NCBI GenBank assembly: GCA_022706165.1
Contig: JAKJDA010000001.1
Coordinates: 53,501 to 66,218, forward strand
Direction of reading: 5' to 3'
DNA length: 12,718 nucleotides
DNA from: Candidatus Hydrogenedentota bacterium
Lineage (GTDB): Bacteria > Hydrogenedentota > Hydrogenedentia > Hydrogenedentales > SLHB01
The notes below the pieces were generated by a model. The model worked only from the letters and a program-made list of their open reading frames with translations. It had not been told where the DNA came from and ran no database searches. A program made the position numbers and the translations under genes. Shown here in pieces: positions 1 through 6,787 of this stretch (position 1 is its first letter; each line of letters starts with the position of its first letter).

Positions 1-499
1 GCGCCGTTTGGCGCGTCCGCTTCCGCCCGACTGGGAGCAGAGTTTGCTGTTCTGGCACTACGGCATCGGCGAAGGGACCACGCGTGCGTTGGCGATACTT
101 TCGTGGTCGGCTTTTTGGGCGATTTTAGGCGTGCGGCGATGGCGCAATGTTCGATATCTGGGCGTGACCGCCGCGCTGATCGGCGTTGCGGCGGCGGGGT
201 TCGGGGCGTCCGCGTGGGCCAAGGCGCACCCCGAGGAACTCGCTGTGGCGATGGCGGAGACCGTGCCGGTTTTCTATGCGACCAGCGACAGCGGCACCGT
301 GCGGTTTGAGTTGTACGAGGGTGACCGCGTGCAGGTCGTGGACCGCCGCGGCGACGAGTGGCTGCGCGTGCGGACCATCGATGGGGAGCAAGGCTGGGCT
401 TCGCGCAAGCAGATGATGCCGGTAGGCCCGCCGTATCTTCCACCTCCGCCCATGCAGTCCGTGTCCAAGCCGGTCAGCGCCGAGGAGATCGCCCCATGA
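1..499 (+). CDS. C-terminal part of a membrane protein with a bacterial SH3 domain (5' truncated, BatE-like tail)
   Basis: The reading frame is open to the left edge, with codons for Arg-Arg-Leu before any plausible start, so this is the end of a longer gene. The only in-window start is a TTG at 8 with no visible ribosome site. Numbering from that TTG, two hydrophobic segments lie at about residues 27-43 and 50-70. A bacterial SH3-like domain follows at about 86-138, with the pattern VPVFYATSD, ELYEGDRVQVVDRRGDEWLRV and GWAS. The tail is Pro-rich (140-148). Two membrane helices followed by an SH3b domain resemble the C-terminus of TPR/SH3 proteins of the BatE type found in aerotolerance (Bat) operons. 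I infer this from architecture only, as the TPR part would be off the window. The SH3b domain probably sits outside the cytoplasm and binds peptide or peptidoglycan. The stop codon overlaps the glnD start (ATGA, 496-499). Confidence 0.7.
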   Translation, partial: RRLARPLPPDWEQSLLFWHYGIGEGTTRALAILSWSAFWAILGVRRWRNVRYLGVTAALIGVAAAGFGASAWAKAHPEELAVAMAETVPVFYATSDSGTVRFELYEGDRVQVVDRRGDEWLRVRTIDGEQGWASRKQMMPVGPPYLPPPPMQSVSKPVSAEEIAP

Positions 500-3198
500 A
501 CCGCGCATTTCCCGACCTCGTCGAACTCGCACGCACCGATCCGATCGCGGCGCGCGCCCTGGAACGCGAAGAGTGTCTCGACGCGACGCGGCAATTCGCG
601 TCCGAACGGCGTCAGGCCATCCGGGCAATGCACGACGCCGGCGAGTCAGGCAGCAACGTCGTCCACATGCTTTCCGAGCTTGCAGACCAAATTTTGCGCG
701 GCGTTTTTTCGATTGGGCAATGCGTCGCCCACGTGCAGGCGACGGTGCGCTCGCGGGTTGCCCTATGCGCGTTGGGCGGGTATGGCCGGGCCGAACTGAG
801 TCCCTACTCCGATTTGGACGTCTGTCTCTTGCACGAAGGCAAAATGGACAAGGGCATCGAGGAACTCAACGCTTTCTTGATCCCCTTTCTCTGGGACCTC
901 GGCTTCAAAGTTGGGTACACAACCTATCGCGTTTCCGAAGCGATCGATCTTGCCAAGGCCGATATGAAGGTTTTCACGAGCTATCTGGAAAGCCGCCTGA
1001 TTTGCGGCGACAGCTCGGTGTTTGCTCGTCTCAAAATGTCTGTGCGCGAACTGCAATCGGGCGAGATGGCCGATCGTTTCATCCGGCAAAAAGTCATCGA
1101 TCGCACCGCAGCGTTGAGCCCCGAGCGACATGATTTGTATCATCCCGAACCCGATATCAAGGAAAATGCCGGCGGCTTGCGCGACTTCCACACGGCTCTG
1201 TGGCTGTTGATGATGGCGTACAGCGTCGACACGCTGGACGAGGCCGTGGCGCAGGGCCTTATCGCGCCCGACGAGCAACTCGAGTTTGTCGAAAGTCTCG
1301 ACTTTATCTGGAGAATTCGCAACGAACTGCATTTCCGATCGAACACGGAAGACGATACGCTCTCCTTCGCCCATCAGGTTCCCCTGGCCAAGGCCCTGGG
1401 ATACGCGACCGCCGAAAACCACCCCAACGTCTGGCGGTTCATGGCCGACTACTACCGGGCGGCGGTCAATTTGCGCCGCTTTCTCAAGATCGCGACGCGC
1501 ATCTGCAATCTGCCCTCGATCATCGGCGACGAAGAATTGCCGTCGGTTCCGGACATCTCCGTTGCGAATGGCGAATTGCACGCTGGCACCGGAGACCCCA
1601 ACTGGTTCGCGCATCATCCCCCGCGCCTGATGGAGGTCTTCTGGAAATGCGCGCGTCTCATGGCCCCGCTGAGCCGTCCGACCGAACGTCTTGTCGCCCA
1701 AAACCTTCACCTCGTGAACGAAGCGTTCCGTTTCAGCGATCTGGTGCGTCGTTTCTTCGTGGCGCTGTGCAACCGCCCATACCAGGCGGGGCACGCCCTG
1801 CGCCAAATGGCGAACACCGGGCTTCTCGGCGCTTTTATGCCGGAATTCGCCGCCGTAGAAAGCGTCATCCGCTACGAAGACTTCCACTTCTATCCCGTGA
1901 ACGAGCACACCCTGCGTGCGATAGAGGCTTTGGGAAGCCTACAGGATTTGGAGGGACCGGTGGCCCAATGCCTGCGCGAAGCGCTGGACAATCTTACCGA
2001 TCCCTACATCCTCGTGATGGCGATTCTTTTCCATGATTTGGGCAAAGCCGCCAGCGAAGTGCACGTCGAAGAAAGCGCGCGTCTTGCCCGCGCCATTTGC
2101 CGCCGCATGCACCTGCCCGAAGACGACGCGGAGCGCATCGCGTTTCTCGTTCAGCACCATATGCTCATGACCACGCTGAGCCAGTACCGCGACGTGGACG
2201 ACGACGACACCGTAACCCATTTCGCCGACACGATGAAAACCGAGCAACGCTTGCGCGCGCTGTTTCTGCTGTCGTATGCCGACCTCAGCGCCGTCGGTCC
2301 GAACGTGTGGACCGAGTGGAAAGGCGCGCTGCTGATGAAACTGTATTTGCGCAGCGTAAAACGTCTGCTCGGACGCGCGGAAACGGCCGGCGAGGATTTC
2401 TGGCGTTCGCCGAAGGCCGCGCAAGTCAGCGAACTCGTCCGCGAGGACTTGCGCGCACATGTCGAGGACCATATCCGCGGACTTGGGCAACGCTATCTCA
2501 CCGCCTTTTCCCCCGCGCATATCGCCATGCACTTGGAATGCGTTCACGCGGCCCAAACCGACGGCTTGGCCCTTCGTTGCGCGGCGCACCAAGACACCGG
2601 CATGAGCGAAATCGTCGTTTGCACACAAGACCGCCACGGTCTCTTCGCCAACCTAGCGGGATGTTTTTCCGCACAGCTCATCGACGTAAACAACGCGGCC
2701 CTTTTCACCAGGCCCGATGGATACGTCGTCGATTGTTTTACGGTGTCGGACGCGCGACTGCGCACGCCGCTGACGCCGAACCAGCAGGCGGCGCTCGATG
2801 CGGTCCTGCGCGCGGTCCTCTTCGAAGAAAAAGACGTGGACGACCTTGTGGAACGTTCGCGGCGGCGACTGTTCGCTTTGTTGCAACCGCGGATACCCGT
2901 CCCCACGCGCATTCTGTTCGACAACGGCAGTTCGCGCAACCACACCGTGATCGACATCGAAACAGGCGACCGGACGGGTCTATTGTATGATCTTACGCGG
3001 GCGCTGACCGATGTCGGATTGGATATCGCAACGGCGCACATCGTGACCGATGCGCGCCGCGTGCGGGACTCGTTCTATGTAACCAAGGACAACCAAAAAA
3101 TCGAGGAAACCGGAGCCCAGGAGGCGATACGCGACATGCTCCATGCCGCGATCCACCCGCGCGCCGCCCTCGAAGCCAAAGGAGGAGACGTTCTATGA
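496..3198 (+). CDS. glnD: Bifunctional [protein-PII] uridylyltransferase / uridylyl-removing enzyme GlnD
   Basis: GlnD senses glutamine. It uridylylates PII proteins when nitrogen is scarce and removes UMP when glutamine is plentiful, acting in the cytoplasm. The 900-residue length is normal for the family. Domains in order: a nucleotidyltransferase with GGYGRAELSPYSDLD at residues 94-108 (metal ligands Asp106 and Asp108; the usual GRGEL reads GRAEL); the family motif IKENAGGLRD at 221-230; an HD hydrolase domain with His513-Asp514 in LFHDLGK and a His-His pair at 554-555; then two ACT domains at about 704-775 and 815-885 for glutamine sensing. All key residues for both activities appear present. 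The frame is open upstream to 358, but ATG 496 is the right start: GGAG at 484-487 lies 8 nt before it and the protein begins as family members do. It overlaps the upstream gene and htrA by 4 nt each. No glnB is in the window. Confidence 0.97.
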   Translation: MNRAFPDLVELARTDPIAARALEREECLDATRQFASERRQAIRAMHDAGESGSNVVHMLSELADQILRGVFSIGQCVAHVQATVRSRVALCALGGYGRAELSPYSDLDVCLLHEGKMDKGIEELNAFLIPFLWDLGFKVGYTTYRVSEAIDLAKADMKVFTSYLESRLICGDSSVFARLKMSVRELQSGEMADRFIRQKVIDRTAALSPERHDLYHPEPDIKENAGGLRDFHTALWLLMMAYSVDTLDEAVAQGLIAPDEQLEFVESLDFIWRIRNELHFRSNTEDDTLSFAHQVPLAKALGYATAENHPNVWRFMADYYRAAVNLRRFLKIATRICNLPSIIGDEELPSVPDISVANGELHAGTGDPNWFAHHPPRLMEVFWKCARLMAPLSRPTERLVAQNLHLVNEAFRFSDLVRRFFVALCNRPYQAGHALRQMANTGLLGAFMPEFAAVESVIRYEDFHFYPVNEHTLRAIEALGSLQDLEGPVAQCLREALDNLTDPYILVMAILFHDLGKAASEVHVEESARLARAICRRMHLPEDDAERIAFLVQHHMLMTTLSQYRDVDDDDTVTHFADTMKTEQRLRALFLLSYADLSAVGPNVWTEWKGALLMKLYLRSVKRLLGRAETAGEDFWRSPKAAQVSELVREDLRAHVEDHIRGLGQRYLTAFSPAHIAMHLECVHAAQTDGLALRCAAHQDTGMSEIVVCTQDRHGLFANLAGCFSAQLIDVNNAALFTRPDGYVVDCFTVSDARLRTPLTPNQQAALDAVLRAVLFEEKDVDDLVERSRRRLFALLQPRIPVPTRILFDNGSSRNHTVIDIETGDRTGLLYDLTRALTDVGLDIATAHIVTDARRVRDSFYVTKDNQKIEETGAQEAIRDMLHAAIHPRAALEAKGGDVL

Positions 3199-4622
3199 AG
3201 AAGACAACATGGGCTCTTATCGCGGCATGCCTTGCCGCATTCGTGGTTGTTGCGCCGGCTTGGGGGGCGCCTTCGCTCGTCAAAGAACTGGAGGATACGT
3301 TCGTCCGTATCGGCCAGGAAGTTCGGCCCTGTGTGGTCAACATCGAAGCCGTTGGCGTCGAGCAACAAGACCAGATGCAGGGACTCGACCGAGAAAAGAT
3401 CGAGGATTTCTTCAAGTTTTGGGGCATTCCTGTTCCCCAAGACGGAGGCAGACCGCGTCCGCGCACGCAAGTGGCGACGGGCTCCGGCTTCGTGTACGAC
3501 AAGCAGGGCCATATCATCACCAACAACCACGTGGTTGCAAGCGCTAAGTCGTTGAAGGTTCATTTCTGGGATGACACCATTCTGGAGGCGACTGTGGTAG
3601 GGCGCGATCCCGACAGTGACGTGGCCGTGATCAAGGTGAACCCTTCCAAAGAATTGCAGGTCGCCAGACTAGGCGACTCGGACGCCTTGAAGACCGGCCA
3701 GTTTGTTATCGCGTTCGGAAGCCCGCGCGGACTGGAAGGTTCGCTCTCGTTTGGCCATGTCAGCGCGCTGGGCCGCGAAAAATTGGCGATTCCGGGGCTG
3801 CGCTTCTTCAACCTCATTCAGACCGACGCGGCCATCAACCTTGGCAACAGCGGAGGCCCCCTCGTGAACATCGACGGCGAGGTGATTGGCATCAACACCG
3901 CGATCGTGTGGGGCGCGCAGTCGCTGGGTTTCGCCGTGCCCATCAATACCGCGAAAAAACTTGTTCCGACGCTTATCAGCGAAGGCAAAGTGACGCGCGG
4001 CTACTTGGGAGTGCGCGTGCGCGACGTCAAAGAGTTTGCGGACAGCCTTGCGCTGCCCGACGCCCAGGGAGCTTTCGTCGAAATGGTCTCTCCCGGAACC
4101 CCGGCGGAACGCGCCGGGCTCAAGCCGTATGACGTGATCCGCAAGGTGAACGATGAGACGATCGCCACCGACACCGACTTGGTCAACAAAATTTCCGATA
4201 TCCGGCCCGGCCAGAAGACGACGTTAGAAGTGTGGCGCGACGGAAAGGCCATTTCCGTGGAAGTGACGCCGACGGCGTTCCCGGGCGAAGAAAAAATTGC
4301 CGTCGCCGAAAAATCGGGGATTCTCGGAATCACCGTGCGTCCCTTGGGACAGGGCGAACGCCAGGCGATGGGACTGGACGCATCCGTAAACGGCGTGCTC
4401 ATCGACGATATCGAACCGGCCAGTCCTGCGGAAGAAGCAGGGTTGGCTCCGGGCAACATCATCACCGAAATCGCCAAGCAGCCGGTTTCCAGCGTTGAAG
4501 AATTCCAGTCCCTTATCCGGAAAAACGCCAAGGCTGGATCCTCCCTTCTCGTTCGCGTCTATCGCGAAAACCAGATGCCCAGCATCCTCGTGATCAAAGT
4601 GCCGCAGGACTACAAAAATTGA
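3195..4622 (+). CDS. htrA: Do/DegP-family periplasmic serine endoprotease (HtrA) with two PDZ domains
   Basis: An envelope quality-control protease and chaperone that degrades misfolded periplasmic proteins. The 475 residues start with a Sec signal peptide (MKKTT, hydrophobic core 6-20, likely cleavage near residues 24-25 after PAWG/A). The trypsin-like domain carries a complete catalytic triad: His112 in NNHVV, Asp142 in DSDVAVIKV and Ser219 in GNSGGPLV. PDZ1 runs from about 268 (RGYLGV) to 360, and PDZ2 from about 375 (GILGITV) to 470. Two PDZ domains fit DegP/DegQ/MucD rather than single-PDZ DegS. The ATG overlaps the glnD stop as ATGA and is preceded by a strong ribosome site, AAAGGAGGA at 3178-3186, so this gene can be well translated independently. 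It appears to be the last gene of the operon, since a hairpin lies 10 nt after the stop. MucD/DegP/DegQ cannot be told apart from sequence alone. Confidence 0.96.
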   Translation: MKKTTWALIAACLAAFVVVAPAWGAPSLVKELEDTFVRIGQEVRPCVVNIEAVGVEQQDQMQGLDREKIEDFFKFWGIPVPQDGGRPRPRTQVATGSGFVYDKQGHIITNNHVVASAKSLKVHFWDDTILEATVVGRDPDSDVAVIKVNPSKELQVARLGDSDALKTGQFVIAFGSPRGLEGSLSFGHVSALGREKLAIPGLRFFNLIQTDAAINLGNSGGPLVNIDGEVIGINTAIVWGAQSLGFAVPINTAKKLVPTLISEGKVTRGYLGVRVRDVKEFADSLALPDAQGAFVEMVSPGTPAERAGLKPYDVIRKVNDETIATDTDLVNKISDIRPGQKTTLEVWRDGKAISVEVTPTAFPGEEKIAVAEKSGILGITVRPLGQGERQAMGLDASVNGVLIDDIEPASPAEEAGLAPGNIITEIAKQPVSSVEEFQSLIRKNAKAGSSLLVRVYRENQMPSILVIKVPQDYKN

Positions 4623-4632
4623 TTGCGCGCGG

Positions 4633-4664
4633 GACGCAGGGCGCGCGTCAACGCGCCCTGCGTC
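4633..4664 (+). terminator. Perfect 13-bp stem-loop after htrA, probable terminator with a weak T-tract
   Basis: GACGCAGGGCGCG (4633-4645) and its exact complement CGCGCCCTGCGTC (4652-4664) enclose a 6-nt loop. The stem begins 10 nt after the htrA stop and is followed by TTCGTAAAAGAT, which is not a proper run of T. Position and stem stability favour a transcription terminator. The poor T-tract means termination could be partial or helped by other factors, or the hairpin may protect the mRNA 3' end. Confidence 0.6.
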
Positions 4665-4745
4665 TTCGTAAAAGATAAAACAAAACACGCGACGGGGAGC
4701 GTCAGCGCTCTCCTGCATCCGGGGCGCTTCTCCTTCCGGCCTCTT

Positions 4746-4774
4746 TTGACGGTTGATGCAATGCCTGCTAGACT
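4746..4774 (+). promoter_or_regulatory. Sigma70-type promoter with extended -10 upstream of the Memo/Nif3 pair
   Basis: TTGACG (4746-4751, 5 of 6 matches to the -35 consensus) is separated by 17 nt from TAGACT (4769-4774, 4 of 6). TGC directly precedes the -10, forming an extended -10. The expected transcript start near 4781 would leave a leader of about 44 nt before ATG 4825. It sits between the htrA hairpin and the next gene, as expected for a new transcription unit. Confidence 0.6.
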
Positions 4775-4824
4775 GAGAAAGGCGTTCCGTGGTCTGGGAA
4801 CAAGCCTGGAGAGGAGACGGAGAC

Positions 4825-5649
4825 ATGACGCCGGAAACGACTCGCGCGGCGGCGGTGGCGGGTCAGTTCTACGCCCGCGATCCCGAGGAACTCCGGAACA
4901 CGGTGAAAGCGCACATCGAAGAAGCGCACGTGTCGCCTGCGCCGCGACAAGTGGACGCGCTGATCGTGCCGCACGCCGGCTATATCTACTCCAGTCCGAC
5001 GGCAGGTCATGCGTTTGCGCGCGTCAACGGAAAGGAAGTCGATCGGGTCGTGTTGGTGGGATGCAGCCACCGGTTCCACATCGACAAAGCGTCCGTATGG
5101 ACGCGCGGCGCGTTCGCCACGCCGTTGGGCGAATTTCCCGCGGATGCGGCATTCTCGGCAGAGTTGGCGCGAAAGACCGGTTCAGCGGATGCCGAACCTC
5201 ATGTACTCGAGCACGCACTCGAGGTTCAACTGCCGTTCATGCGCGCGGCTCTTGGCGTCGTTCCCATCGTTCCCGTGTTGCTGGGAGGGCCGATAACCCG
5301 CTGGCATGAGGAGTTTGGGGAAATGCTGGCCCACATGCTTGGTCCCAACGATCTTGTCATTGCCTCGACCGACCTCTCGCACTACCTGTCTCAAGACGAA
5401 GCGACGGCGATTGATCGCCGGACGATTGCGGCGATTCTTGCTGGGGACGTCGCGGCGTTCGGCGAATGCATACGCGACCGCCGGTGCAGCGCATGCGGCG
5501 CGGCAGCCGTTGCAGTCGCGATGGCCTATGCCACGGCGCGAAAGGCGGACCATTGGGAACTGCTTGACTACCGCACCAGCGCGCACGCATCAGGCGATTG
5601 CAGCCGCGTCGTGGGGTATGCCGCGATCTCCATGGAGCGCGCAACATGA
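4825..5649 (+). CDS. amrB: Memo-family protein (AmmeMemoRadiSam system protein B)
   Basis: A member of the Memo family, whose fold resembles class III extradiol dioxygenases and binds one metal ion. The bacterial role is unknown. Residues that match the human MEMO1 metal site by motif are His50 in PHAGY, His82 in GCSH and Cys224 in CSACG. Other family marks are EHALEVQLPF (129-138), STDLSHY (181-187) and the C-terminal VVGYAA (262-267). The length, 274 residues, is normal. The frame is open from a GTG at 4789, but ATG 4825 is preferred because GAGGAG at 4811-4816 lies 8 nt before it and the protein then starts close to the conserved AAAVAGQFYARDPEEL segment. In many genomes the family accompanies AMMECR1 and a radical SAM protein, but neither is in the window. 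It is coupled by ATGA to a Nif3-family gene. The family call is firm. The function is not known. Confidence 0.93.
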   Translation: MTPETTRAAAVAGQFYARDPEELRNTVKAHIEEAHVSPAPRQVDALIVPHAGYIYSSPTAGHAFARVNGKEVDRVVLVGCSHRFHIDKASVWTRGAFATPLGEFPADAAFSAELARKTGSADAEPHVLEHALEVQLPFMRAALGVVPIVPVLLGGPITRWHEEFGEMLAHMLGPNDLVIASTDLSHYLSQDEATAIDRRTIAAILAGDVAAFGECIRDRRCSACGAAAVAVAMAYATARKADHWELLDYRTSAHASGDCSRVVGYAAISMERAT

Positions 5650-6746
5650 CCGTAGGCGACGTCTGCGCTTGGATCGAAGAGTGGGCTCCGCCGGGTCTTG
5701 CATACGAGTGGGACAATCCGGGGCTGGCTCTTGGAGCGCCCGAAAATGAAGTGTGCGGCGCGCTTGTCGTTCTCACGGCGACCCGTCTTGCGTTCGAACG
5801 CGCTTTGGCGTGCGGCGCGAACCTCATCGTGGCGCATCACCCGCCCATCTTCCATCCGATTCTTTCGCTGCGGGAGGACCATCCCAGCGTTCGCCTGTTG
5901 TTGGACATGGCGCGCGCGGGAATGTCCTGTTACGCTGCGCACACCAACCTTGATGTGGCGCCGGGCGGCGTCAGCCAGGCGCTTGCGCGGCAAGTGGGAC
6001 TGCGCGACATCGCGCCGCTGCTTCCTGCGCGGCATGCCGGCATGGTCAAGCTTGTAACCTTCGTGCCGGAATCGCACGTGGCGATCGTGCGCGAGGCCGT
6101 TTGCGCGGCGGGCGCCGGCGTCATTGGCGCGTATACGCATTGTACGTTCAGTGCGCCCGGCACAGGCACTTTCGCGCCCGGCGATGACGCAAATCCCTTT
6201 TCCGGAGTGAAAGGCGCGCTCAACGAAGAGCCCGAGCGACGTTTTGAGACGCTTGCGCCCCACGCCATTCTCGATCGCGTTATCGGAGCCCTGAAGCGCT
6301 CCCATCCGTATGAGGAGGTCGCCTTCGACATTGTTCCGCTTGAAAACCGCGACACGAAGACGGGATTAGGCGCGCGCGGCACGCTCGCCGAAGCAATGCC
6401 CCTGAACGCTTTTGCCGCGCACCTTTGCCGCGCACTCGATGTTTCACACGTTCGCGTCATGGGCTCTCCCAAGACGCTTGTCCAACAGGTCGGCGTTATT
6501 GGCGGGTCGGGCGCCGACGCAATACGCGAGGTGGCCGGCAAGGTAGACGCGCTGGTGACAGGAGACGTCAAGTATCACGACGCCCTCTTGGCGCAAGAAC
6601 TTGGGCTGGCGGTGGTCGATGCGGGTCACGAGGGTTCCGAACGCTGTATCCTGGAGGCATTGGCGGATTATCTAAAACGGCGCGCACCATCCCTTCCCGT
6701 GGATATCTACCGGGAGCCTGAGACCTTCCGCATTGTCGGCGCATAG
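5646..6746 (+). CDS. Nif3-like dinuclear metal-center protein, long YqfO-type form
   Basis: Nif3/DUF34 proteins form hexameric toroids with a two-metal site. They are often labelled 'GTP cyclohydrolase 1 type 2 homolog', but their physiological role is unsettled. Metal-binding motifs are present in both halves: HHPPIFHP at 64-71, HTNLD at 99-103 (Asp103 a likely ligand), YHDAL at 310-314, and His328 with Glu332 in GHEGSE. Between the halves, about residues 133-235 form an inserted PII/CutA-like domain (VKLVTFVPESH, then SHPYEEVAFDIVPLEN), as in Bacillus YqfO. The 366-residue length agrees with the long form and not the roughly 250-residue YbgI form. ATG 5646 is chosen over an in-frame upstream start at 5598 because it begins at the conserved N-terminus and overlaps the Memo gene stop by ATGA. 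Cytoplasmic: no signal peptide is visible. Confidence 0.94.
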   Translation: MTVGDVCAWIEEWAPPGLAYEWDNPGLALGAPENEVCGALVVLTATRLAFERALACGANLIVAHHPPIFHPILSLREDHPSVRLLLDMARAGMSCYAAHTNLDVAPGGVSQALARQVGLRDIAPLLPARHAGMVKLVTFVPESHVAIVREAVCAAGAGVIGAYTHCTFSAPGTGTFAPGDDANPFSGVKGALNEEPERRFETLAPHAILDRVIGALKRSHPYEEVAFDIVPLENRDTKTGLGARGTLAEAMPLNAFAAHLCRALDVSHVRVMGSPKTLVQQVGVIGGSGADAIREVAGKVDALVTGDVKYHDALLAQELGLAVVDAGHEGSERCILEALADYLKRRAPSLPVDIYREPETFRIVGA

Positions 6747-6774
6747 TCGCCGTCGCCGTTGCGGGCGAGGGCGA
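6747..6774. terminator. Imperfect hairpin filling the convergent gap, candidate bidirectional terminator
   Basis: TCGCCGTCGCC (6747-6757) pairs with GGCGAGGGCGA (6764-6774) across a 6-nt loop, with a single G-G mismatch in the middle (5 bp, mismatch, 5 bp). It starts directly after the Nif3-like stop and lies 13 nt beyond the stop of the opposing GH38 gene, the usual site for a shared terminator. No clear T-tract is seen on either strand, so the call is tentative. Confidence 0.4.
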
Positions 6775-6787
6775 TTCTCGGAGCGCG

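Noticed and set aside
358..495. An upstream extension of glnD inside the SH3-domain gene
   Set aside because: The extra 46 residues are the shadow of the first gene. ATG 496 has a good ribosome site and the normal GlnD start.
763..1908. A 381-codon open frame on the minus strand inside glnD
   Set aside because: It has no domain or ribosome site of note and lies opposite a complete glnD with all its motifs, so it is a shadow frame.
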